A DNA stretch of 64,000 nucleotides from Sulfuricurvum kujiense DSM 16994 (GTDB lineage: Bacteria; Campylobacterota; Campylobacteria; Campylobacterales; Sulfurimonadaceae). This document shows positions 43,254-52,482 of the stretch, in pieces (the stretch's first letter is position 1; every line of letters begins with the position of its first letter). The notes under the pieces were generated by a model that worked only from the letters and a program-made list of their open reading frames with translations, was not told where the DNA came from and did not search any database. A program made the translations under genes and the position numbers. The stretch spans positions 1,612,001-1,676,000 of the forward strand of contig NC_014762.1 of assembly GCF_000183725.1 (NCBI RefSeq), written 5' to 3'.

Positions 43254-44879
43254 TTACGCACGAAAACGGCCTAAATTCTGATTGAGCCCCTCCGCCACTT
43301 TATACAGATGCTCTGCCGTCGTCGCAATCTCTTCGACACTCCGTGCATTAGCTCTGGCCAGTTCGTTGATTGCCGCGAGTCTTTGCGAAATCCCTTCAAT
43401 CTCTTTTGTATTCACGTCTGCATCTACGACCAGTTTTTTAATCGCTTCGCTCGTTTGATTCACGACACCGGACGTCAGTCCGATCCGCTCGCCGACTGTA
43501 TGCGATTTTTCTCCGAGTTTTTCAATACTTTTGGCATTTTTCTCCATCTGTACCGCCGCTTCTTCGATAGAAGAGACGATTAGGGAAATCGTTACGTCGG
43601 TTTGGGTCAAACTACCCTGCGTCCGTTCAGCCAATTTTCGTACCTCATCGGCAACAACGGCAAAACCTCGACCGTGTTCTCCTGCCCGTGCCGCTTCGAT
43701 CGCCGCATTCAGTGCCAATAAATTGGTCTGATCGGCGATATCGCCGATAACGGATAAGACTTCTCGTATTTGGCGTGCATTATTCGCCAGCTCGTGAATT
43801 TTGCTTGCAAATTGCCCTTCTACTTCCACGCTGTGATTGATCATTTCTATCATCGCTATCAGCTCATCTCTGGAGACACGAAGCATTTCACTGGCCTCAA
43901 CTACCTCATTGCATGTCGTTTCGTTATCACGTTTTGCTCGAACCAAATGGGAAATAATTTGCTCCGTTGTACGATAAATCGCATCCAGTTGGCTCGATTC
44001 ATCCTCCATACGGCGCCCGATAGCCATAGAGGTGTTTGAAAGTTCGGTCGCCACCGACGCATTTTCATCCGATGCCCCTTTCGCATTTTGAACCATGGTT
44101 TGAATTGCCGCGATAAAAGCGTTAATCGATCCGGCGGCTTGTGCCGGTTCATCCGATCCATTGATCGCTAAACGCTTTGTCAAATCCCCGTTCCCGCCGG
44201 CAAGCTCTTCGGCCATAGCCTGCATCAATGAAAGTTTATTCCCGATGGAACGCTGTATCGCAATCAGCAATCCCGTCATAATCACGATTAACAAAGCGAT
44301 TCCGATCCCTTTTTTAATCACCACATCTAAAAACTCATCGTTAACGTCATCTACATATACACCCGTTCCGACGATCCATCCCCATGCAGGAAATGCACGG
44401 ACAAACGTCAGTTTCGGCAGCGGAGTCTCCGAATCGGGTTTCGGCCACATATACGAGACATATCCCTCTTTGCTTTCTTTGGCTACCTGAGCAAATTCGA
44501 CAAAAAGCTGTTTCCCCTCCGGGTCTTTTATATCGGAGAGATCGGTATTGTCCAATGCCGGCTTGATCGGATGCATGACCCCCTGCACCTGATTATTCAA
44601 AATAAAAAAATACTCTTTTTCGTTATAACGAAGTGCTTTAATATGTTCTTTTGCCGCATCCTGTGCCTGCTTCAGATTCATTCGCCCGGCATTTACCTCA
44701 CCTTCATAGTAGGAAAGAAGGGAACTGACCGTATCGATCTGAGTAGTGAGCATCATTTTTTTGGCTTCCATCAGTTCGTGTTTCGTTGATACAAACGAAT
44801 CAACCGTGATTACAATGACCGCCAATGAAACCATCAGCGAAACCAGCATCAATTTGGTTTTAATCGTTATCTTATCCAT
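43254..44879 (-). CDS. methyl-accepting chemotaxis protein with sCache_2-type sensor
   Basis: This 541-residue protein starts at the ATG at 44879 with AAGGATG upstream; the frame is open 33 codons further without support. Membrane helix 1 is at about 10-30. The periplasmic domain (about 31-185) is a single Cache_2 type: EKEYFFILNNQVQGVMHPI, GYVSYMWPKP and FPAWGWIVGTGVYVDD. A second helix (about 190-210), HAMP and the signalling domain with [16 protein letters not shown] follow. sCache_2 receptors bind small carboxylates such as lactate, formate or propionate in other bacteria. It is convergent with flhX, 13 bases away. Confidence 0.93.
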   Translation of the reverse strand: MDKITIKTKLMLVSLMVSLAVIVITVDSFVSTKHELMEAKKMMLTTQIDTVSSLLSYYEGEVNAGRMNLKQAQDAAKEHIKALRYNEKEYFFILNNQVQGVMHPIKPALDNTDLSDIKDPEGKQLFVEFAQVAKESKEGYVSYMWPKPDSETPLPKLTFVRAFPAWGWIVGTGVYVDDVNDEFLDVVIKKGIGIALLIVIMTGLLIAIQRSIGNKLSLMQAMAEELAGGNGDLTKRLAINGSDEPAQAAGSINAFIAAIQTMVQNAKGASDENASVATELSNTSMAIGRRMEDESSQLDAIYRTTEQIISHLVRAKRDNETTCNEVVEASEMLRVSRDELIAMIEMINHSVEVEGQFASKIHELANNARQIREVLSVIGDIADQTNLLALNAAIEAARAGEHGRGFAVVADEVRKLAERTQGSLTQTDVTISLIVSSIEEAAVQMEKNAKSIEKLGEKSHTVGERIGLTSGVVNQTSEAIKKLVVDADVNTKEIEGISQRLAAINELARANARSVEEIATTAEHLYKVAEGLNQNLGRFRA

Positions 44880-45017
44880 TGCTACATCCTTAACGAAGAT
44901 TTGTATAATTTTTACGCGAATTATAAATCTGCTGTGTAGCACCAGTATAGCATTTCTAAAAAATTGTATATCTAACAATTAATAAAAAAAAATTATTTTT
45001 TTAGTGGATGACCAATC

Positions 45018-45461
45018 CTATTCTTCGATAATATAATCTTCTAATTCAATATCTTCATTATCCAGTACGGGGCTCAGCGCATACATCCCGTGTTCACGAA
45101 CAGAGTTTGGGTCTTTTGTTATCAGAGGATGCCATGAGGGGAGAGGTTTTTGTGCAAAACGCAGACGGTACGCACAGGTTTCCGGAAGCCATTCGTATTC
45201 GGCGACCCGCTCAACTGTAAGCCTCATGCATCCCTCCACTCTCTCATGACGGTTTGCATAATCGCTGCACCGCTGTGCTTGCAGGTCATAACAATGGCAT
45301 GCGACACGGGTCAGATAGATAGGGGCTTCGTCATCGTCCGCATCCTGAAGCCGGTTAAGACAGCACAATCCGCATCCGTCGCATAATGCTTCCCACTCCT
45401 GATCGGTTAATTCTTCGAGTGTTTTTGTTTCCCAGAATGGGGCGGTTTCAGTATTTTTCAT
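45018..45461 (-). CDS. YcgN/UPF0260-type cysteine-cluster protein
   Basis: This 147-residue protein starts in the YcgN manner (PFWETKTLEELTDQEWEALCDGCGLCCLNRL) and carries cysteines in CDGCGLCC, ACHCYDLQAQRCSDY, EGCMRLT and ETCAYR. This pattern places it in the YkgJ-like zinc/iron-chelating superfamily. Its exact role is unknown. It is monocistronic and divergent from the thioredoxin-like gene at 45570. Confidence 0.88.
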   Translation of the reverse strand: MKNTETAPFWETKTLEELTDQEWEALCDGCGLCCLNRLQDADDDEAPIYLTRVACHCYDLQAQRCSDYANRHERVEGCMRLTVERVAEYEWLPETCAYRLRFAQKPLPSWHPLITKDPNSVREHGMYALSPVLDNEDIELEDYIIEE

Positions 45462-45569
45462 AACGGAAAAATAACATAATAAGGGTTAAAATACCACTTT
45501 GATTGAAATTGATCACTTTTTCATCACATTTGTAGTTAAAACGTAATGTAGGTCATATACAATTTTAAC

Positions 45570-46067
45570 ATGACGTATATAATAAATTTTTTATCATCTA
45601 AACTGAGTTTAACGGCTCTGTTACTTTGTATACTTATCACCCAAAGCGATGCGGCTGAATACACGAACACTCAAAAGATCGCATTGCTTCAACCTATAGA
45701 ACACGATGCAATCATTTATGGGGAGGGAGAGAAAAAAGTATATGTCTTTGTGGATCCGAAATGTCCGCACTCTCGTGATTTCATGAGCATGATATATGAA
45801 AATGCAAAAATGCGAAGTATCTATAAATACTATATCTTTTTTTACGAGCTAAAACGTTTCCATTCACATGATCTGATTGCGGCCATATATGCTTCATCTT
45901 CCCCTTTACAACGAACTTTAGAGGTAATGGTAGGTGACAAAAAGATACCGGCTGATACCAAAATCGATCCGAAAATCGAATCAAAAATAGATGAAATAGC
46001 GCATGTAGCCGATGCCTTAGAGATTTCAAAACGTCCATACCTGATCATTATGAAAGAGAACAATTAA
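45570..46067 (+). CDS. periplasmic thioredoxin-fold protein with a lone active-site Cys
   Basis: This 165-residue protein has a signal peptide (about 1-29, ending QSDAA). The segment VYVFVDPKCPHSRDFM is a DsbC/DsbA-like active-site strand, but the motif CPHS has only one cysteine. It therefore cannot do dithiol exchange alone. It could be a monothiol reductase, a heme or thiol carrier, or a structural partner. The stop is two bases before the start of an RND exporter gene, so the two probably work together. Confidence 0.7.
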   Translation: MTYIINFLSSKLSLTALLLCILITQSDAAEYTNTQKIALLQPIEHDAIIYGEGEKKVYVFVDPKCPHSRDFMSMIYENAKMRSIYKYYIFFYELKRFHSHDLIAAIYASSSPLQRTLEVMVGDKKIPADTKIDPKIESKIDEIAHVADALEISKRPYLIIMKENN

Positions 46068-46069
46068 CC

Positions 46070-48157
46070 ATGTATTACCATACTCCAGACACATCACGAT
46101 ACATTAGATTTATTCGACGCTTCAGAATGCTTATCATTACGGTGTTTATTGCCCTCTCGGCATTTGCCTTTAATTTTCTAAAACCCGAATTAATCTCTTC
46201 GGATACGGTATTTTGGCTAAGTGAATCCAAACAGCTTGAAAAAAATCATAAACAATCGTATTCGGCAACCTATTTAGGACATCTCCGTGTCGATATTCCT
46301 GAATTTAATACTCAGTCCAAACACTCTTTGCAATCACTCCAGACAGAACTTGAACATCTTGAAGGGGTTGAGAGGGTTGAATCTCTTTTTTCGGCTTACA
46401 TGATTTTTAACGATCGTACGTCTGATGAATCGGCTTTGGTCAAAGCATTGCCGATAGCACAAATGCCCCCTGAGAAGATAATTTCTTTTGTTAAAACACT
46501 CCCCGATCCCTACCGCCCGTTTGTCAATAACAATTTCCACCGATTCCATTTTATCATCCATGCTAAAACGCCTATACAGGTCGATCATTTGAAAATCCCG
46601 TATGAGTATACGTATTCTGAACCGCAGGTTGAAGCCAAACTCTCCCATTATCTGTGGTACATCGGGATTATTATTTTGGTAGTCATGGGGATGTCATACA
46701 TCGTCTTTAAAAATTTTATCGCCGGGTTTGCGGCTATCAGTGTCACCCTCATTACCCTCATTTGGACTTTTACGTTAATCTATCTCTTAATCGGCACCAA
46801 ACAGATTCACATCGCCATGAGTCTTATGGTCGTCAGTATCGCCATCGGTCATTATCTCTATTTTTACTATCGCTGGCATGTCTCGCAGTTTAAAAATGAT
46901 CCGAATCGAGCCCTTGAAAAAAGTATCAATCGAAATCTGCTTCCGGCGTTTTGGACCTTGCCCGTACTTCTGATCAGTTTGGGCTCCCTATTGTTTGCCG
47001 ACTCGCCGATTGTCACCATGATGAGCCTGAGTCTGATGCTTTCATCCATCATAGCCTATGCAGTCAGTATTGTCTTTTTACCTGCATTGCTCAGTTACTT
47101 TTCGGTTTCATCTCCCAAAATTTATCTTGCTCGGACATGCTATTGGTTTGCCAACCAAGAGGTTCACTATAATCCGAAACTGCTCCGAAAATTTATGTTT
47201 TTCTCATTGCTGATACTCCTTTTTATCGGAGTTCGGCTTTACATATCCCCGAACCTGTTTGCGCGGGATGTGTCGTATGAGACAATGACCCTGAAAGTTC
47301 CGTTTAAAGAGATCGATTTGGAGATGCTTCAAAAAATCGAAACCTTTGAAAATGATCTCAAAAGTCATAATAGCGGCATCGTCAAAGTTAATTCGATCAA
47401 CACTATACTCAAACAGCTGAATCTGGCCAATGCACCGAAAAATCCTTTGGATGAGCAGCGTCTTTTACAGGCTCTGTTTTTTCTGGAGCTGTATGACCTT
47501 GAAAAATCATATATGGATCAAGATTCCCTTAACATTACCATCACATTGAAAAATGCGGACCAATCCGCCATCATACGCTATTTGGAATCGTACAAAGGGC
47601 TGCCGATCTATCTGACCGATATCAATAGCCTCTCGCAAAGTTCTAAAATGGAGAAGATGCTCCTATTGTTCTCTTCTTTGGTTTCTGCCCTCCTCATCAT
47701 CGCTTTGGTTATGGGGATAATATTTCGCTCTGTCGCAATCGGATGGGTCGGGTTTGCAGCCAATGCTCTCCCCATCATCTGGTTTATCTTGTTTATGATT
47801 TTGTTTAAATTTGAGCTAACCATAGAAGCGCTGATCGCCATGACCATCTCCGTGGGATTAACCTCCGATACAATCATCCATTTCGGATACAAATATTTCA
47901 GAAGCCGTTATTTCGGGCGTACCCGAAAACATGCTCTGGAAATCATGTTTTTTTATGCCGCTGTTCCGGCAATCATAAGCGCTACCGTTTTAATGATCGT
48001 ATTTGCGCTCTTGATCTTCACTCAGCTTCAGTCCCTGCAACTGATCGGTGCGTATGGAGCAGTTTTGATGTTTATTTCGCTTCTCAGCGATCTGTTTATA
48101 TTGCCGGTATTATTATTGTCCGTAGATAAGGCGAAGATGACGACAAACGCCCATTAG
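46070..48157 (+). CDS. RND/MMPL-family exporter
   Basis: This 695-residue membrane protein has the internal repeat of RND transporters. Helix 1 (about 18-36) is followed by a periplasmic loop, then six helices (about 192-345); helix 7 (about 370-388) is followed by a second loop, then the last helices (about 525-690). The helix-4-like AMSLMVVSIAIGHYLYFYY and the corresponding AMTISVGLTSDTIIHFGYKYF hold the usual proton-relay positions. This subgroup (COG1033) exports hydrophobic or lipid-like compounds; the substrate here is unknown. It follows the thioredoxin-fold gene by two bases. Confidence 0.87.
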   Translation: MYYHTPDTSRYIRFIRRFRMLIITVFIALSAFAFNFLKPELISSDTVFWLSESKQLEKNHKQSYSATYLGHLRVDIPEFNTQSKHSLQSLQTELEHLEGVERVESLFSAYMIFNDRTSDESALVKALPIAQMPPEKIISFVKTLPDPYRPFVNNNFHRFHFIIHAKTPIQVDHLKIPYEYTYSEPQVEAKLSHYLWYIGIIILVVMGMSYIVFKNFIAGFAAISVTLITLIWTFTLIYLLIGTKQIHIAMSLMVVSIAIGHYLYFYYRWHVSQFKNDPNRALEKSINRNLLPAFWTLPVLLISLGSLLFADSPIVTMMSLSLMLSSIIAYAVSIVFLPALLSYFSVSSPKIYLARTCYWFANQEVHYNPKLLRKFMFFSLLILLFIGVRLYISPNLFARDVSYETMTLKVPFKEIDLEMLQKIETFENDLKSHNSGIVKVNSINTILKQLNLANAPKNPLDEQRLLQALFFLELYDLEKSYMDQDSLNITITLKNADQSAIIRYLESYKGLPIYLTDINSLSQSSKMEKMLLLFSSLVSALLIIALVMGIIFRSVAIGWVGFAANALPIIWFILFMILFKFELTIEALIAMTISVGLTSDTIIHFGYKYFRSRYFGRTRKHALEIMFFYAAVPAIISATVLMIVFALLIFTQLQSLQLIGAYGAVLMFISLLSDLFILPVLLLSVDKAKMTTNAH

Positions 48158-48197
48158 GGCAAATTTGGATATCATTTGCAAAACCAAAGGATATTTT

Positions 48198-48656
48198 ATG
48201 ACATCTGAGCAACCATTGGATCAACTGCTGCGCGAATGTGCCGAAGCGGTCGGCGGAAAGAACTTTTTTCTCACCCTCGCCGAGACGATCCGAACCACCC
48301 GCGAGGGGATTATCGTAGGAGAAAAAAAACAGATCAACTATACAAACGGCATCATGACATGGAACAAAACGCTCCATGCCGATAACTGGCGGCTTTTGGT
48401 CGAATCGGCAAAAGTGCGGACGAAAGACGGCAACATTCTTCTGCCGATCGAAGATAAACGGCACAAAAACATCCTCAACATGATCCGTACCCTCAAACCG
48501 CTAACCTTTACGGTTACACCGAAAGATCCTTCGGACGGCGAGGGATTCAGCTTTAATGCGCTGGAAGTGATCGACGATAAAACGACGCGTGTATCGCCGC
48601 TGTTTAAAGCATTGTTTGCGATGCCGATGGATGTATTGAAAAAGACGATGGGATAA
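48198..48656 (+). CDS. hypothetical protein
   Basis: This 152-residue soluble protein starts at an ATG with AAAGGA upstream. It begins TSEQPLDQLLRECAEAVGG and is mixed alpha/beta without a signal peptide, membrane helix or motif I recognise. It follows the exporter by 40 bases and could be read from it. Codon use is like that of the neighbours. Confidence 0.72.
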   Translation: MTSEQPLDQLLRECAEAVGGKNFFLTLAETIRTTREGIIVGEKKQINYTNGIMTWNKTLHADNWRLLVESAKVRTKDGNILLPIEDKRHKNILNMIRTLKPLTFTVTPKDPSDGEGFSFNALEVIDDKTTRVSPLFKALFAMPMDVLKKTMG

Positions 48657-48683
48657 AAAAAGGATTGTTTAAAAAGAAGAGAG

Positions 48684-48760
<77 letters not shown>

Positions 48761-48805
48761 ATCACTGGCGGAATTTTATCACCGTTACCCTTAAATATTC
48801 ATTTA

Positions 48806-49264
48806 TTAATGAACCGGAACATACGCGTATCCGGCGTTCTGCCATTTGACGAGTCCGACCATCGCCGACTTGATCGGTGTGACAAAAGGGTACAAGTCTT
48901 CACTTAATATCCCTTTTCTATGCATCCCGTTCATACAAATTTCCATACGAATATGATATTTCTTTTCGATCTCTACGAGCCGTTTTCGGATAGCGTCTTG
49001 GCGTTCGGCAAGCGCTTTATCCATCCCGTACTGGGTATTGTCGAGGTTTTCCACAAAAAACTTATAAGATTCGCCGTGTATTACTACAGCGACTTCGACC
49101 TTGTCTCCCTGAGCCGTAAAATAATCGATCGTTCCGGGGACGCCTACAAGTAATTGATTGTTAAACGACTCAATATCACCCGTTTTCAAATCGATCATAA
49201 ATTTTTTCGTATCGGCGAAAGCAAACGTAGCCGTCAATACTAAGACAAATAAAACGAATCGCAT
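48806..49264 (-). CDS. periplasmic DsrE/DsrF-like protein
   Basis: This 152-residue protein has a signal peptide (about 1-17, TATFAFA). The rest matches secreted DsrE-like proteins (COG1416): VEVAVVIHGESYKFF, MEICMNGM and LVKWQNAGYAYVPVH. One cysteine sits at the family position in MEICMNG. DsrE relatives take part in sulfur transfer or sulfur-compound stress. For a likely sulfur-oxidising host this is a plausible role but unproven. It sits alone between the tRNA gene and the divergent NUDIX gene. Confidence 0.82.
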   Translation of the reverse strand: MRFVLFVLVLTATFAFADTKKFMIDLKTGDIESFNNQLLVGVPGTIDYFTAQGDKVEVAVVIHGESYKFFVENLDNTQYGMDKALAERQDAIRKRLVEIEKKYHIRMEICMNGMHRKGILSEDLYPFVTPIKSAMVGLVKWQNAGYAYVPVH

Positions 49265-49394
49265 GATCTACCCCTCTTTCTCACTGTATGGTAAGTGTAT
49301 CATGGCTAAAGTATGTAAAAACAATGTAAAATTAATCAGTATAATGGTTCATACTTTTTACAACTTTATTTTTACAGTGTATCGGACACCCCAC

Positions 49395-49967
49395 ATGAAA
49401 ACGCAACGCGTTCCTTTCGGACAAACTTCCCCCCATAAAAAAAATGCTGTCTTTCTCGCCATCTATGTCGATGCGATCTCTCCGTGGAAATACTTTAAAG
49501 ACGACATGCAGCATTTCAAATGTCCGGCACTCATTATGATCGATCGATGGGACGGACGGATGGGGTTTCCGGGAGGAACCGTCAATGAGGGGGAGACTCT
49601 CTTAGAGGCACTGGTGCGGGAGATCAAAGAGGAGATCGGGATCACGATTAAACCGGAAAAAGTCCACCCGATCGCCAGCCATGAGAATCGTATCGTCACC
49701 CACTTCTACGGTCTAAAAGTCCTCGAAGCGGAGTTTTTGCACATCTACTATCACATCCTCAACAATTTCTCCCGTTCCATCCTCCTGCACGCGTATGAAG
49801 AGGGGGATAATTCCCACTTTATGTCGGAGATCACGGGGATAAAAATCGTCCCCCTTCTGCAGCATGAGAATAAAGGGATCAACCGTTTTATCGAAAACGC
49901 ATTTGCGGGAGCTACCCGCGAAGATTTGTTGGTCTTACTCAAAGAGATCTTCGGTATTGAAATTTAG
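49395..49967 (+). CDS. NUDIX hydrolase, NUDT16-like
   Basis: The protein has 190 residues from the ATG at 49395; the frame also has an ATG at 49344, and neither has a clear ribosome-binding site. The NUDIX box is complete (GGTVNEGETLLEALVREI followed by KEEIG), with the metal-binding REIKEE. The segment WDGRMGFPGG before it is typical of NUDT16/X29-like enzymes that hydrolyse capped or (deoxy)inosine nucleotides. The bacterial substrate is unknown. It overlaps the end of the convergent DUF3108 gene by four bases. Confidence 0.87.
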   Translation: MKTQRVPFGQTSPHKKNAVFLAIYVDAISPWKYFKDDMQHFKCPALIMIDRWDGRMGFPGGTVNEGETLLEALVREIKEEIGITIKPEKVHPIASHENRIVTHFYGLKVLEAEFLHIYYHILNNFSRSILLHAYEEGDNSHFMSEITGIKIVPLLQHENKGINRFIENAFAGATREDLLVLLKEIFGIEI

Positions 49968-50677
49968 CGAACACGCAATCCTACAACATCGCCGAAAAAC
50001 AGTACATCTTCCAAAATAGCCTTGTCGCAGAGGCCGTCGCTTCCGAGGTTAATCAAAAGCTCGCCGTTGGCGCTGCTAAAAATACGGTCATTCAAAATCA
50101 CTTTCAAAAAACTTCCTCTCTCCGTCTTCAGTTTCTTTTTCATCTCGGACAATGAGTCGTTTTTCGGAAAATTGACATCGATGCGGCCGTCTTTTTTATT
50201 GGCACCCACGACATAAAAAGGGCGATCTTCCTGATTTTTCATATGGTTTCTGACATTAAAAAAGAGGCTGAGAATATCGTCGGAAGCATAAAAGTCATTT
50301 TTGACCTTGTCCCATTCATCGCTGTCGATACTCTCTCTCCAAACCGTTTTATTCGGATGGTCAAACGTATATATTTTTATTTTTTTACTCGCATTGGTTT
50401 GTCGGATTTTAATGTATTTTTGGGGGAGCAGATGCCCGTTAACAATCACGCCGTAGCTTTCATACGTCTCGATACGGTTATTAGTGAGGAGGTTTGCCAA
50501 CCCTTCGGTTCTGGCTTCGATTTTTATACTGTAGGTTTGATCCTCTTTGGTCTCGAATCGTGCTGTAGCCGTGCCGAGTTTTTTAAATATTCCGTATGAG
50601 ACTTCATAGGCGGCACTGAGTACCTGCGCACCGGCGATCTGAGAAACGAGCAACAGAAGCAACACGATTTTTTTCAT
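49964..50677 (-). CDS. DUF3108 secreted protein
   Basis: This 237-residue protein has a signal peptide (about 1-17). The family pattern is YEVSYGIFKKLGTATARFE at the start, an all-beta body, and a central FYASDDILSLFFNVRN. DUF3108 proteins are periplasmic and of unknown function, often near outer-membrane or lipid genes. It is transcribed toward the NUDIX gene and lies downstream of two other minus-strand genes (50716, 51148), possibly in one unit. Confidence 0.82.
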   Translation of the reverse strand: MKKIVLLLLLVSQIAGAQVLSAAYEVSYGIFKKLGTATARFETKEDQTYSIKIEARTEGLANLLTNNRIETYESYGVIVNGHLLPQKYIKIRQTNASKKIKIYTFDHPNKTVWRESIDSDEWDKVKNDFYASDDILSLFFNVRNHMKNQEDRPFYVVGANKKDGRIDVNFPKNDSLSEMKKKLKTERGSFLKVILNDRIFSSANGELLINLGSDGLCDKAILEDVLFFGDVVGLRVR

Positions 50678-50715
50678 ACTGCCATCCTAACCTTTCTTTG
50701 TGGAGAAATTGCAGA

Positions 50716-51120
50716 TTATAATTTGAGCAAAAGCGATCCCGCACCTTTGGAAACACTCCCCAGCGGCACTTTGATCCCCTCTTCCATATGATCGGCAAAA
50801 ATACGGTTCAGCCAGGTACGGTTTGTCTGAACTTTTTGGAGGATGAGATACTCCTCTTTATCGACCGTAAGGGTCATATACGAGCCGATGGCAACGCTAA
50901 GCGGCTGTTTCTCACCTTCAGGCATGAGGGTGAAGGCGAGCGTCTTTTTAGTCGTATCGACGGTGATGTTATCTACCTTACCGTACCCTCGGGCAGTGAA
51001 ATAAAACGATACTGCAGAGGTCAGTACTTTGGATCGAAACGCATCCATCGTCGAAAGCTCCGCGGCATGCACTGAACAAAAAAGCAAAAAGGCCGCCAAA
51101 ACCAACCGTCGAAACATCAT
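50716..51120 (-). CDS. hypothetical secreted protein
   Basis: This 134-residue protein has a signal peptide (about 1-19, LAAFLLFCSVHAAE). The mature part is beta-rich (KVDNITVDTTKKTLAFTLMP, IGSYMTLTVDKEEYLIL) and has no cysteine. I recognise no family. It lies 38 bases before the DUF3108 gene on the same strand and 27 bases after the aldo/keto reductase gene. Confidence 0.72.
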   Translation of the reverse strand: MMFRRLVLAAFLLFCSVHAAELSTMDAFRSKVLTSAVSFYFTARGYGKVDNITVDTTKKTLAFTLMPEGEKQPLSVAIGSYMTLTVDKEEYLILQKVQTNRTWLNRIFADHMEEGIKVPLGSVSKGAGSLLLKL

Positions 51121-51147
51121 ATTCTCCCTCTCTAAATAAGGACAGAA

Positions 51148-51963
51148 TTATACCAAAAGGGCACTGATACTCGCGATCTCATCGGGGCGTAATTCGAAAC
51201 TGAATATTTCTAAATCTTCATCCATATGGTGTTTCGAAGTCGACCCGATCAAAGGAACGACCCCCACCTGCGTGAGGTAGCGGTAAAGGATCTGCGCTTC
51301 GCTCTTATTGTATTCCTGCGTCAGGGCAAAAAACTCTCTGCTCCCCAGTATATGCGGATTGGCGGTAAGCGTCCAAAAGCTCTGATAGACGATCCCTTTT
51401 TCACTGCACCACCGCCGCAAATCGACATCGTATCCGCTGTCGGCGTAAAAGCGGTTTTGCACGATTGCGGGCTTCACTTCGGCATCGCTGTAAAGGCGCA
51501 CCAGCAGTTCAAGATCATAGCAGTTGCTGATACCGATGCGGAGTGCTTTGCCGCCGTGATAAAGCGATTCCATCGCCCTCCATACTTTGAGAAGATTGGA
51601 ATAGGGAAAAAGTGGCGAATGCAGCACCAGAGAATCGACGTAATCGCTTTTCAGATTATGCTGTGAGAGGGCAAAAGACTGTTCCACCTGTATCTCCAAA
51701 GCAACATTGGGATCATAGGGTATTCGCTGCGGATCTTGACCGGAGAGAGGGGTGAACTTGGTCTGCACAAACAGTTCATCGCGTTCGATCCCCGCTTTTG
51801 ACAACCGCATCAGCGCTTCGCCTACCCCGGCCTCATGATAGTGTTTGGGCTGGCATGCCGTATCGATACCCCGGAATCCGCTGAGTACCGCCGTTTCGAC
51901 CAAATCGGCCGTAAGTTCTTTTTTCCATGCCGTTCCGTAGATAAGTGGCGGGATTTTCATCAT
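51148..51963 (-). CDS. aldo/keto reductase
   Basis: This 271-residue NADPH-dependent oxidoreductase keeps the catalytic tetrad in context: Asp in GIDTACQPKHY, Tyr in KHYHEAGVGEAL, Lys in VQTKFTP and His in LVLHSP. ALRIGISNCYDLELL and VPLIGSTSKHH mark the later barrel and the NADP site. It reduces aldehydes or ketones to alcohols; the substrate is unknown. Two ATG codons stand in tandem at the start, after AAAGGAT; the first is used here. The family is normally 270-330 residues, so it is complete. Confidence 0.9.
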   Translation of the reverse strand: MMKIPPLIYGTAWKKELTADLVETAVLSGFRGIDTACQPKHYHEAGVGEALMRLSKAGIERDELFVQTKFTPLSGQDPQRIPYDPNVALEIQVEQSFALSQHNLKSDYVDSLVLHSPLFPYSNLLKVWRAMESLYHGGKALRIGISNCYDLELLVRLYSDAEVKPAIVQNRFYADSGYDVDLRRWCSEKGIVYQSFWTLTANPHILGSREFFALTQEYNKSEAQILYRYLTQVGVVPLIGSTSKHHMDEDLEIFSFELRPDEIASISALLV

Positions 51964-52157
51964 AATTATCCTTTATTTAAAAGAGGATTTGGATTTTATT
52001 TCTAAGATGGTAGCATGTTTTCGGCACATATCGGTTCAGAAACCGTTCTAATCGATATGCCTAATTTTTAACCACTCAAATCGTTTTTTTTTCATCTTTT
52101 TGATCTATGATATTACAGTATTTGATACTTACTTCATCGGCTAAGAGGGGGTTTACA

Positions 52158-52394
52158 ATGATAAACAAATTACAGGAAATCCAACAAAGCATCAAAGAGT
52201 TTAGTGACAGACTCACACCCACTAACCTGAAAATCGCGTATAAAGCCAAAATGACGAACTATGAGATGAAACTGTGTCACGAAATCAGTGAAGACAAACA
52301 GCTTCAACTGGAGTACGTCTTAAGCAAAATGGCACATTTCAAAGAAACCAGCGATTATCGTTTATATAATAAAGATTTCGCCAACTTTGTATAA
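52158..52394 (+). CDS. small hypothetical protein
   Basis: This 78-residue protein starts at an ATG preceded by AAGAGGGGG. It is charged and helical (NKLQEIQQSIKEFSDRL, DKQLQLEYVLSKMAHFKE), with no membrane helix or signal. I recognise no family. It stands alone between the divergent aldo/keto reductase and the DjlA-like gene. Confidence 0.65.
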   Translation: MINKLQEIQQSIKEFSDRLTPTNLKIAYKAKMTNYEMKLCHEISEDKQLQLEYVLSKMAHFKETSDYRLYNKDFANFV

Positions 52395-52482
52395 ATTATC
52401 TTTTTCTAAGAAGAGAAAAAAGTTGTTTTGATTATCCTTTTCCAGCTACACTGTCGCTTTATTTTCAGTCACAGGATTCACA

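Noticed and set aside
44880-44978. 33-codon extension of the 43254 chemoreceptor
   Set aside because: The ATG at 44879 has AAGGATG and is followed by the usual receptor membrane helix; the upstream part is AT-rich leader.
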